Shown piece after piece: positions 34,599 to 42,155 of a stretch of DNA of 64,000 nt. Every line of letters starts with the position of its first letter. The stretch's first letter is position 1. Under the pieces are notes generated by a model that was not told the origin of the DNA, did not search any database, and saw nothing but the letters and a program-made list of their open reading frames with translations. The stretch comes from Streptomyces antibioticus (GTDB lineage: Bacteria; Actinomycetota; Actinomycetes; Streptomycetales; Streptomycetaceae): the NCBI RefSeq assembly GCF_001514065.1, contig NZ_KQ948431.1:387434-451433 (forward strand). Direction: 5' to 3'. The position numbers and the translations under genes were made by a program.

Positions 34599-36274
34599 CC
34601 GAACAACCGGTCCAGGAAGGCGTTCCCGAACACCCGATGCGGATCGAGCCGGTCGAGAATCCCGGCCGCCTGCCCCCACGCCCCGTCCCCGAGCGACGCC
34701 GGTACCACCGTGCCCAGCACCTCCTCGTCGTCCCACACCGCCTCCTCGGTGTAGGCCCACCCCTTGGACCACTCCACGCGGGTGAGGGAGTCAGTGCCGT
34801 CGTGGCGGTCCAGCAGGAACCGCTCGATCTCGCGCAGGAACTTTTCCGCGTACGGCGTCCCCGGCAGCGTCAGGATGTCCAGCCAGACGGCGGTGTCCCA
34901 CTCCGGGTGCCCGGCGTCGGGCCGCAGCGCGGACAGCAACGGAGCCCGGGCGCCGACGAGTTCGGCGTCCGCCGGGTCGTCGAGGCCCGTCACCCGGATC
35001 TCCACCGAGCCGTTGACCGGGAACCGGCCGAGCGCGGAGTACACGGCAAGCCGCTCCCGGTAGAAGGCGGTGAACTCGGCCACGACCCGCTGCACTTGGT
35101 CCCGCCGGGTGAGCACCGCGTAGCCGTTGGCGTTGATCCGCAGTGTGGTCGGCTTCAGATAGAGCAGCGTGTTCTTCGACGGCCCCCAGAGGTCCGCCGA
35201 GAGCGTCGCCACCAGCCCGAGCGCGGCCGCGTCGTACTGCGCGTTCCCCAGCACGGGCGCGAGATACCAGGCCGCGTCCGACACCATCCGCCCGGCGATG
35301 TCCGCCACCAGCGTCGGGACGTTGTCGGAGAACGGATAGTTGTACGGCGACGTCACGCGCCGCGAGGTGAGCGGCTTCGTCGGCTCGACGCTCCACACCT
35401 TCAGCCACGGGAACTCCGTGAACGCGAACCAGATCGCCTCCACCCTCCCCGCCTTGTCGAGGTAGCTCGCGAGGGTGCGGCCGTCCCCGCCGGGCGCGGC
35501 GAAGAGTTCGGCGGCCGGGATGTCCGTACGGCTCACACAGCGCAGGTTGCTGTTCGCGCCGACGCGCAGCACCACTTCCGTCACGAGGGCCCGCCCGAGG
35601 TGTGTCAGCAGCGCGGCGACGTCGGCGTCGTCGCGTGCGAAGGTCCGCAGCGCATAGGCGCCGCTGCTCTCGTCCCACACCACCGCCGTCACCGACAGCA
35701 CCCGATTGCTGAGCGAGCCGTATGTCTGCCCCGGCAGCCGCTGCTCGCCCTTCGCCGGTACGGCGGTGCCGTGCGCGTCGATCGCCAGCGCGCCGCCCAG
35801 CGTGAGGTCGCCGGGCGCGGGGGCGGCGGTGACCCCGAGGCCGTGCCCCTCCAGGAAGGTCAGCAGGGCCTCCAGTGTGACGCCGGTGCCGGCCCGCACG
35901 GCGTGCGAGGACTCCAGGGCCAGGCCGGTCAGATGGGTGGCGGTGTCCACGAGGAGGACGGGGGCGTCCGACGGCGTGTTCTCCGTGAGGGTCAGCGGGG
36001 ACCAGCCGTGCGAGGAACCCCGGCCGCGGACTCTCCAGCCGTTGCGCCAGGCCCAGTTGACGACGGCGACGGCCTGTCCGCCGTCGGCCGGGGCACAGGC
36101 CCACAGGCCGGTCGCGGTGATCTCGCCGGCCCAGTTCCGGTACGCCGTGCGGTAGAGGTCGACGTCGGCGGGGAAGTCCGGGAGTTCCGCCGCGGCGGCC
36201 GCCGGATCGGCCGGCAGCAGGGTCAGGGCGGCTGCGCTGAGGAGAAAGCTCCTGCGGGTCCATGAGTCCGTCAC
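34595..36274 (-). CDS. Tat-exported VAO-family flavoprotein, type II cholesterol-oxidase-like
   Basis: A 559-residue protein. A twin-arginine signal (TRRSFLLSAAALTLL, ending DPAAAAA) is followed by a VAO/PCMH FAD domain with GRGSSHGWSPLTL, the site where type II (Brevibacterium-type) cholesterol oxidases bind FAD covalently to His. TAAPAPGDLTLGGALAIDAHGTAVPA is the second FAD-binding loop. The C-terminal about 300 residues match the cholesterol-oxidase substrate-binding domain. Cholesterol/sterol oxidation is the family activity; other alcohols are possible. Divergent from an aldo/keto reductase with a palindrome-rich 137-bp gap. Confidence 0.88.
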   Translation of the reverse strand: MTDSWTRRSFLLSAAALTLLPADPAAAAAELPDFPADVDLYRTAYRNWAGEITATGLWACAPADGGQAVAVVNWAWRNGWRVRGRGSSHGWSPLTLTENTPSDAPVLLVDTATHLTGLALESSHAVRAGTGVTLEALLTFLEGHGLGVTAAPAPGDLTLGGALAIDAHGTAVPAKGEQRLPGQTYGSLSNRVLSVTAVVWDESSGAYALRTFARDDADVAALLTHLGRALVTEVVLRVGANSNLRCVSRTDIPAAELFAAPGGDGRTLASYLDKAGRVEAIWFAFTEFPWLKVWSVEPTKPLTSRRVTSPYNYPFSDNVPTLVADIAGRMVSDAAWYLAPVLGNAQYDAAALGLVATLSADLWGPSKNTLLYLKPTTLRINANGYAVLTRRDQVQRVVAEFTAFYRERLAVYSALGRFPVNGSVEIRVTGLDDPADAELVGARAPLLSALRPDAGHPEWDTAVWLDILTLPGTPYAEKFLREIERFLLDRHDGTDSLTRVEWSKGWAYTEEAVWDDEEVLGTVVPASLGDGAWGQAAGILDRLDPHRVFGNAFLDRLFG

Positions 36275-36324
36275 GGGCTCAAGCTAGGCACTTGCTTGAC
36301 AGAGAGCGCTTGCCCGTCGAAGTC

Positions 36325-36351
36325 ATTCACTCATGTGAGTGAATCATTCAC
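36325..36351. promoter_or_regulatory. Overlapping palindromes with GTGAAT half-sites
   Basis: ATTCACTCA-TG-TGAGTGAAT (36325-36344) is a perfect 20-bp palindrome, and GTGAAT-C-ATTCAC (36339-36351) is a second perfect one overlapping it. The half-sites GTGAAT/ATTCAC are the same as in the MFS-TetR operator, but the spacings differ (8 and 1 instead of 4). A TTGACA at 36296-36301 could serve as the -35 element of the aldo/keto reductase. Confidence 0.6.
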
Positions 36352-36411
36352 AGGCCCTGCTCTGGAGGGGTCCGTTCCGCGCACGACCGTGACGGATGAC
36401 AGACTGACGCC

Positions 36412-37395
36412 ATGGACGAGCGCACTTTCGGCAGGTTGGGTCAGCGGGCATCCGTCGTCGGTCTCGGTACGTGGCAGCTGGGTGCCGACTGGGGAGACGT
36501 CGACGACAAGGAAGCCCTTTCGGTACTGGAGGCGGCGGCGGAGTCGGGAGTGACCTTCTTCGACACGGCCGACGTCTACGGCGACGGTCGCAGCGAGGAG
36601 ACCATCGCGACGTTCCTGCGCAGCCGCCCCGATCTGCATGTGTTCGTGGCGACGAAGATGGGCCGCCGCGTCGAGCAGATCCCGGAGAACTACGTCCTCG
36701 ACAACTTCCGCGCCTGGAACGACCGTTCCCGCCGCAATCTCGGCGTCGACCGCCTGGACCTGGTGCAGCTGCACTGCCCGCCCACCCCCGTCTACTCGAG
36801 CGACGAGGTCTTCGACGCGCTCGACACCCTCGTCGCGGAGGAGCGCATCGCCGCGTACGGCGTCAGCGTGGAGACCTGCGAGGAGGCCCTCACCGCGATC
36901 GCCCGGCCGGGTGTGGCGAGCGTGCAGATCATCTTCAACGCCTTCCGCATGAAGCCGCTGCAGAAGGTGCTCCCCGCCGCCCAGGAGGCGGGCGTCGGCA
37001 TCATCGCCCGGGTGCCGCTGGCCTCCGGTCTGCTGTCGGGCAAGTACACCAAGGACACCGTCTTCCCCGAGAACGACCACCGCACGTACAACCGGCACGG
37101 CGAGTCTTTCGACGTCGGCGAGACCTTCTCCGGCGTCGACTACACGACCGGCGTGGAGGCCGCCGCCGAGTTCTCCGCCCTCGCCCCCGAGGGGTACACC
37201 CCGGCGCAGCTCGCCCTGCGCTGGATCATCCAGCAGCCCGGTGTCACCACCGTCATCCCCGGCGCCCGCAACCCGGAGCAGGCCCGTGCCAACGCGGCCG
37301 CCGCCGCGCTGCCGGAGCTGTCCGCCGAGACGCTCGCCGCGATCCAGGACATCTACGACCGGCGGATCAAGGAGCAGGTCGAGAGCCGCTGGTAG
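36412..37395 (+). CDS. Aldo/keto reductase
   Basis: A 327-residue AKR with the tetrad Asp/Tyr in FFDTADVYGDGRSEE, Lys in VATKMGRR and His in LVQLHCPPTP. NADPH-site residues are in the C-terminal TTVIPGARNPEQARANAAAA. Distinct from the YghZ-like reductase at 4189. Cytoplasmic. It lies behind the palindrome-rich control region shared with the cholesterol-oxidase-like gene. Substrate unknown. Confidence 0.93.
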   Translation: MDERTFGRLGQRASVVGLGTWQLGADWGDVDDKEALSVLEAAAESGVTFFDTADVYGDGRSEETIATFLRSRPDLHVFVATKMGRRVEQIPENYVLDNFRAWNDRSRRNLGVDRLDLVQLHCPPTPVYSSDEVFDALDTLVAEERIAAYGVSVETCEEALTAIARPGVASVQIIFNAFRMKPLQKVLPAAQEAGVGIIARVPLASGLLSGKYTKDTVFPENDHRTYNRHGESFDVGETFSGVDYTTGVEAAAEFSALAPEGYTPAQLALRWIIQQPGVTTVIPGARNPEQARANAAAAALPELSAETLAAIQDIYDRRIKEQVESRW

Positions 37396-37454
37396 CCCAT
37401 GGGGGCGGGTGACCCGGCTGTTTGAACGATCAGGTACCGGGTTACCCGTCCCGC

Positions 37455-37943
37455 ATGGCGCAGGCAACGGAGAGGCGTACCGGCCGAGACGAGACCGAGG
37501 ATGAGCGGGCCGACCGCATGTGGGGCGAGCTCATGCAGGAGATCCGCGTCGCCCAGATGGGCGTGCAGATCCTGTTCGGCTTTCTGCTGACCGTCGTGTT
37601 CACCCCGAAGTACGCCCACCTCGGCGACACCGAGCAGGCCATCTACATCTTCACGGTCGTCCTCGGCGCGACCGCCACCGGCGCCCTCATCGGACCGGTC
37701 TCCCTGCACCGCCTGGTCTCCGGGCGGCGCATCAAACCACGGGCGGTGGAGTGGGCCTCCCGGCTGACCTTCATCGGCCTGCTGCTGCTCCTCGTCACCA
37801 CCGCCTCCTCGCTGCTGCTGATCCTCCGTGTCGCCACCCACGACGCGTTCGTGCCGTATCTGGTCACCGCGGTAGTGGCGTGGTACCTCGTGTGCTGGTT
37901 CGTCATCCCGCTGTGGGTGCGGCGCCGCTATACGACGAAGTGA
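37455..37943 (+). CDS. DUF6328 membrane protein
   Basis: A 162-residue integral membrane protein. A charged N-terminus (RRTGRDETEDERADRMWGELMQEIRVAQMG) is followed by four hydrophobic segments: VQILFGFLLTVVF, IYIFTVVLGATATGALIG, LTFIGLLLLLVTTASSLLLIL and TAVVAWYLVCWFVIPLWV. The LMQEIRVAQMGVQILFGFLL signature is that of DUF6328, widespread in actinomycetes with no known role. ATG 37455 used; an in-frame TTG lies at 37422. Confidence 0.85.
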   Translation: MAQATERRTGRDETEDERADRMWGELMQEIRVAQMGVQILFGFLLTVVFTPKYAHLGDTEQAIYIFTVVLGATATGALIGPVSLHRLVSGRRIKPRAVEWASRLTFIGLLLLLVTTASSLLLILRVATHDAFVPYLVTAVVAWYLVCWFVIPLWVRRRYTTK

Positions 37944-37963
37944 CGTCCGAGCACGGGAGTTTC

Positions 37964-37988
37964 GCCGGGTGACGCTCGCGCACCCGGC
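37964..37988. terminator. Terminator between the DUF6328 gene and the SsgA-like gene
   Basis: GCCGGGTG (37964-37971) and CACCCGGC (37981-37988) form an 8-bp GC stem around 9 nt, located between two convergent genes. Confidence 0.5.
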
Positions 37989-38026
37989 TCAGCACCAGCA
38001 CCCGCACGGCCCCCCGACATGAACGG

Positions 38027-38461
38027 CTACTCAGCCCGGTCCTGTGCGAAGAGTTCGGCGAGGAACGCGTCGACGCCGGTCCGCTCGCTGCCCGGCGGGA
38101 CCAGTTCCCGGGTTCTGCGCAGGAACGTGGTCACCGCCGGGGCCCAGGCGAAGACCACGGCGTGATGCCGGCCGCCGTCGGGGTGGGGATCGCCGAAGAA
38201 CTCGATGCGCAGCTCGTGCCCCATGCCCGTGGACACGGGGCACATGCGTACGTCTCCCAGCCCGACGGGCTTGAGCAGCCCCTCGGCGAGCATGTCGCGG
38301 TCGAGCCGCCAGCGGGCCAGCACCCGGCCGTCATGGCTGAACACCGCCGTGACGGCGAACGGGTCGGAGGCCTCGTACGACAGGTGGGCGAGCACCGGGA
38401 AGCGGTGCGTGACGCCGGCCTGGAGCTGCACGACCAGGGACTTGTGCACGAGGGGGTTCAC
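38027..38461 (-). CDS. SsgA-like sporulation/cell-division regulator (SALP)
   Basis: A 144-residue SsgA-like protein, a family limited to morphologically complex actinomycetes that guides septum placement and peptidoglycan remodelling in sporulating hyphae. Core features: YEASDPFAVTAVFSHDGRVLARWRLDRDMLAEGL, VGLGDVRMCP and FAWAPAVTTFLRRTRELVPPGSE. GTG at 38461 with GGAGG seven bases upstream. Which of the SsgA-G paralogues it represents cannot be decided; the N-terminal HKSLVVQLQAGVTHRFPVLAHL is atypical. Confidence 0.88.
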   Translation of the reverse strand: MNPLVHKSLVVQLQAGVTHRFPVLAHLSYEASDPFAVTAVFSHDGRVLARWRLDRDMLAEGLLKPVGLGDVRMCPVSTGMGHELRIEFFGDPHPDGGRHHAVVFAWAPAVTTFLRRTRELVPPGSERTGVDAFLAELFAQDRAE

Positions 38462-38523
38462 CTGAGGGCCTCCGGGGAGAACGGGCTTGGCCCCCTCTAG
38501 TACCCCTGTCACGCACAAGATGC

Positions 38524-39567
38524 TCACTCCGCGGAGTGATTCCCCCGGGCTCCGCGCAACGCGGTGATGCACGCGCCGATGGCCTGCTGCAATTCCTCCA
38601 GCTGCTGGACCATGTCGTCCTCGTAGAAGTCCTGCGCGTCGTCGAAGGTCAGCTCCTCGAAGACCTTCGTCGCCCTCTGGAGGCTGCTGTAGAACTTCGT
38701 CCGCCGTTCCTGGACGCGGAGTTCGGGGTCGGCCTCCACGGCCTCGACGACGAGGGTCTTCATGGTGTCGTAGGCCTCGGTGGCCCACTCGCCGGTGTCC
38801 TCGTCGTCCTCCAGCTCGTCGAGGAGCGAGAGATGGCGCTCGGCCTCCTGGCGGAGGTCGACGGGCGCGTCCACGGTCTGGCCGGCGGGGGTCTTGATCT
38901 GGCCGGACTCGGCGATCTGGCGGACGTAGCCGATCCGGTCGGCGGCCCGGCTCTCGGTGGCGACGGCCTTCTTGAGGTCGTCGGTGCGCACGACGTCCCG
39001 GGCCAGCTCGGACTGGAGCTCCGGGTCCTCGCGCACCCGGTCCAGGAGCGCCTGGCGGGCGGCGCGGGCGGTGGAGGGGTCGGCGAGGATCGCGGCCCGC
39101 AGCGCGGTCGGGTTCTCGGCCACCTCCAGCGCCTTCGTCGGCCGGATGCCCTCCGCCTCGGCGGCCTCGGCGATGGCGGTGCCGCGCTCGGAGGTGGCGC
39201 TGTTGCGGGACACGTAGTAGCTGAGCCACACGTCGGCGTCCGGGAGCTCCACCTCCTGGCCCGGGGTGAGGGCCTCGAAGTGCGGGACGATGCCGTCGTC
39301 GGCGGCCCGGTCCCACGCCTTGTAGTAGCGCATGACACGGTCGGCCGAGCAGCCGGCGAGTTCGGCGAACTCCTTCGCCGACACCTTCGGCGTCTCGTCC
39401 GCGCCCTGCCCGCCGGGCCGGACGCTGCGCGCCACCATCAGGCCGAAGGCCCATCCGCCGGTCCGCGCGTAGACGCCGAACTCACGGGCGTCCCGCGCCA
39501 CGAGGTCGGACAGCGGCGCGGGGGAGGTCTCGGCCGACGCCTCGGACGGATCGATCGCTAGGGTCAC
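38524..39567 (-). CDS. Hypothetical protein with HTH-like N-terminal domain
   Basis: A 347-residue soluble, highly acidic protein I cannot name. Residues about 20-80 contain an HTH-like segment (ETPKVSAKEFAELAGCSADRVMRYYKAWDRAADDG). The centre (about 125-215) is helical and Ala/Glu-rich with ARQALLDRVREDPELQSELARDVVRTDDLK, resembling the spacer of ParB-type or plasmid-partition regulators. The C-terminus (LQRATKVFEELTFDDAQDFYEDDMVQQLEELQQAIGAC) is a predicted coiled coil. GTG 39567 with AGGAGAG upstream. Sequence-specific DNA binding is possible but unproven. Confidence 0.75.
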   Translation of the reverse strand: MTLAIDPSEASAETSPAPLSDLVARDAREFGVYARTGGWAFGLMVARSVRPGGQGADETPKVSAKEFAELAGCSADRVMRYYKAWDRAADDGIVPHFEALTPGQEVELPDADVWLSYYVSRNSATSERGTAIAEAAEAEGIRPTKALEVAENPTALRAAILADPSTARAARQALLDRVREDPELQSELARDVVRTDDLKKAVATESRAADRIGYVRQIAESGQIKTPAGQTVDAPVDLRQEAERHLSLLDELEDDEDTGEWATEAYDTMKTLVVEAVEADPELRVQERRTKFYSSLQRATKVFEELTFDDAQDFYEDDMVQQLEELQQAIGACITALRGARGNHSAE

Positions 39568-39661
39568 AGGTGTCTCTCCTGAGCAGGGGCTGACGGGACT
39601 GCACACGTGCAGACCGGCAGCCTATATCGACCCATTGGCGATGTTTGGCAGACCCTGTTGT

Positions 39662-39687
39662 CTAGGGCCTGTCCGGACAGGCCCTAG
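39662..39687. repeat. Perfect 26-bp CTAG-bounded palindrome
   Basis: CTAGGGCCTGTCC (39662-39674) is followed directly by its exact complement. CTAG stands at both ends and the TAG supplies the stop of the F420-type oxidoreductase. It may act as a terminator or be two abutting ends of a deleted insertion sequence; the element at 44954 shares its terminal sequence. Confidence 0.65.
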
Positions 39688-40658
39688 TCGCCGAAGGCGT
39701 CCTGGAGCGCCGGGAGCAGGGTCTTCTCCGCCCAGTCCAGATATGCCGGCTGCGACTCGCCGCCGATCTGCACCAGGGCGATCTCCGTGAAACCGGCCTC
39801 CGCGTAAGGGCGTACGGCCTCGACGAAGTCGTCCGGGTCGTCGCCGCACGGGATCGACGCGCTGACGTCGTCCGGCGTCACGAACTGGGTCGCCGACTCG
39901 AACGCGTCGGGGTGCGGCAGCTCGGAGTTGACCTTCCAGCCGCTGCCGAACCAGCGGAACTGCGCGTGCGCCCGGTGCACGGCCGTGTCCCGGTCCGGGT
40001 CGTAGCAGACCGGCAACTGGCCCACGCGCGGCTTGCCCGCGCCGCCGTGCCGGTCGAAGGAGTCCAGCAGGCCCGCCTTCGGCTCCGTCGCGATCACCAG
40101 GTCGGCGAGCCGGCCCGCGAGCGCGCAGGACTGCTCACCGGAGACGGCGACCCCGATCGGCACCGGCTCGTCCGGCAGGTCCCACAACCGGGCCGACTCC
40201 ACGTCGAAGTGCGTGCCCCGCCGGTTCACATGACCGCCGGCGAAGAGCGCCCGGATGATCTCGACCGCCTCCTCCAGCATCTCGTGCCGCACATCCACGG
40301 ACGGCCAACCGCCGCCCACCACATGCTCGTTGAGATTCTCTCCCGAGCCGAGCCCCAGCCGGAACCGGCCCTGCGACAGCAACTGCATCGTCGCCGCCTT
40401 CTGAGCCACGACCGCCGGGTGGTAGCGGACCGTCGGACAGGTCACGTAGGTCATCAGCGGAATGCGCGAGGTGGCCTGCGCGGCGGCGCCGAGCACACTC
40501 CACGCGTACGGCGAGTGACCCTGCGAGCGCAGCCACGGAAAGTAGTGGTCCGAAGTCACCGAGAAGTCGAAGCCCGCCTCCTCGGCGCGCACCACATGGT
40601 CGACCAGCTCTCGGGGCCCGGCCTGCTCGGTCATCATCGTGTATCCGATTTGCACCAT
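39684..40658 (-). CDS. LLM-class F420-dependent oxidoreductase
   Basis: A 324-residue luciferase-like monooxygenase-fold enzyme of the F420-dependent G6PDH-related group (TIGR03557-type). MVQIGYTMMTEQAGPRELVDHVVRAEEAGFDF, then VTSDHYFPW, PLMTYVTCPTVRYHPAVVAQKAATMQLLSQGRFRLGLGSGENLNEHV, a loop typical of F420 binders. Lacks a signal peptide. ATG 40658 with AGGGGAC upstream. The stop codon is inside a CTAG-bounded palindrome. Divergent from the serine hydrolase at 40743. Substrate unknown. Confidence 0.9.
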   Translation of the reverse strand: MVQIGYTMMTEQAGPRELVDHVVRAEEAGFDFSVTSDHYFPWLRSQGHSPYAWSVLGAAAQATSRIPLMTYVTCPTVRYHPAVVAQKAATMQLLSQGRFRLGLGSGENLNEHVVGGGWPSVDVRHEMLEEAVEIIRALFAGGHVNRRGTHFDVESARLWDLPDEPVPIGVAVSGEQSCALAGRLADLVIATEPKAGLLDSFDRHGGAGKPRVGQLPVCYDPDRDTAVHRAHAQFRWFGSGWKVNSELPHPDAFESATQFVTPDDVSASIPCGDDPDDFVEAVRPYAEAGFTEIALVQIGGESQPAYLDWAEKTLLPALQDAFGD

Positions 40659-40742
40659 AAGGCGCGAGTCCCCTGGCTGGGCCGCCGAAAACGGCCGACC
40701 GGCATCTGGATCATGGCCGGGCCGCCGGGGGAGGATGCCCGC

Positions 40743-42155
40743 ATGAGTGTGCGCCCGCTGCCCACGAGCCCCCCGTCCGCCGAAGGCGTCGACGCGTCCG
40801 GCGTCCACGCCTTCCTCGACGCCCTGGAAGCCGCCCCCGACATCGAGCCGCACAGCCTGATGCTGCTGCGCCACGGCAAGCTCGTGGCCTCCGGCTGGTG
40901 GGCGCCGTACACCGCCGACCGCCCCCATCTGCTCTACTCGCTCAGCAAGAGCTTCACGGCGACGGCCGCCGCGTTCGCCGTGGCCGAGGGGCTGCTCCGG
41001 CTCGACGACACGGTCATCTCGTACTTCCCGGAGTTCGACGCCGACATCACCGACCCGCGCAGCCGCGCGATGCTCGTCCGGCATGTCGCGACGATGGCCA
41101 GCGGGCACGCCGCCGAGACGCATGAGCGGGCACTGGCGGCGGACCGGGAGGAGCCGGTGCGCGGCTTCCTCCTGCTGCCGCCGGACGGCGACCCGGGCAC
41201 GGTCTTCGCCTACAACCAACCCACCACCTACACCCTCGCCGCGATCGTCCAGCGGGTCACCGGCCAGACCCTCACCGACTATCTGCGCCCCCGCCTGTTC
41301 GACCCGATCGGGATCGGCGAGGTGGCCTGGCTGACCGACCGGACCGGGCGCCAGCTCGGCTTCAGCGGACTGCACGCCACCACCGACGCGATCGCCCGCC
41401 TCGGGCAGCTCTACCTCCAGGACGGTGTGTGGGACGGCGAGCGCCTGCTGCCCGAGGGGTGGGTCGGGGACGCGACCCGGTCACACATCGCGAGCGGGGA
41501 CGAGACCTGGTCGGAGGACTGGCGGCAGGGATACGGCTACCAGTTCTGGATGTCACGGCACGGCTGTCGCGGCGACGGGGCGTACGGGCAGTACTGCCTC
41601 GTGCTGCCCGAGCAGGACGCCGTGATCGCGTTCACCGGGGCCACCGACCAGATGCAGGCGGTCCTCGACCTGGTCTGGCGGCATCTGCTCCCCGCCTTCG
41701 GGCGCACAGCGCCGGACGCCGACGCCTCGCTGGCCGAACGCACGGCCGCGCTCGCGCTGCCGCCGGCCGCGGGCAAACCGGTCCCGTTGGAGGGCGCCGT
41801 CACGTTCACGCCGTACGGCGGTGGCTGCGCGGGTCTTCCGAAGCTGACGGCCGTGGAGGTCGCCGCGGACGGCCGGCGGGTGACGTTCGTCGAGGACGGG
41901 CAGCGGCTGGAACTGGGGTGCGGTGAGGCCGGCTGGACCGTCACCGAGGGCCCGGTACCGGCCGCGGTGAGCGGAGGATGGACCGGCGACGAGACCCTCG
42001 TGCTCGATGTGGCGCTGCTGGAGACGCCGCACCACGTCGACGTGACCTGCTCGCTCACGGACCGGACGTTCACGGCGGCGTGGCGCACGCAGCCCCTGCA
42101 CAGCTCCCGCATCGGGGCGATGGGCGCACCCCGCGCACCCCGCGACTCAGTCTGA
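40743..42155 (+). CDS. Serine hydrolase, class C beta-lactamase fold
   Basis: A 470-residue penicillin-binding-protein-like hydrolase. SxxK nucleophile in YSLSKSFTA, a second motif YNQ in FAYNQPTTY, and a KTG-equivalent region near GYGYQFWMSRHGCRGDGAYGQYC. No export signal, so it probably acts in the cytoplasm on small esters or amides rather than on the wall. From about residue 350 there is an additional beta-rich domain (VTFTPYGGGCAGLPKLTAVEV) of unknown role. Strong GGGGGAGG site before ATG 40743. The 3' end overlaps the pseudokinase gene by 9 bp. Confidence 0.87.
   Translation: MSVRPLPTSPPSAEGVDASGVHAFLDALEAAPDIEPHSLMLLRHGKLVASGWWAPYTADRPHLLYSLSKSFTATAAAFAVAEGLLRLDDTVISYFPEFDADITDPRSRAMLVRHVATMASGHAAETHERALAADREEPVRGFLLLPPDGDPGTVFAYNQPTTYTLAAIVQRVTGQTLTDYLRPRLFDPIGIGEVAWLTDRTGRQLGFSGLHATTDAIARLGQLYLQDGVWDGERLLPEGWVGDATRSHIASGDETWSEDWRQGYGYQFWMSRHGCRGDGAYGQYCLVLPEQDAVIAFTGATDQMQAVLDLVWRHLLPAFGRTAPDADASLAERTAALALPPAAGKPVPLEGAVTFTPYGGGCAGLPKLTAVEVAADGRRVTFVEDGQRLELGCGEAGWTVTEGPVPAAVSGGWTGDETLVLDVALLETPHHVDVTCSLTDRTFTAAWRTQPLHSSRIGAMGAPRAPRDSV

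Noticed and set aside
36296-36324. A full -35/-10 promoter for the aldo/keto reductase
   Set aside because: TTGACA is clear but no convincing -10 box lies 16-18 bp further on, so no promoter was listed separately.
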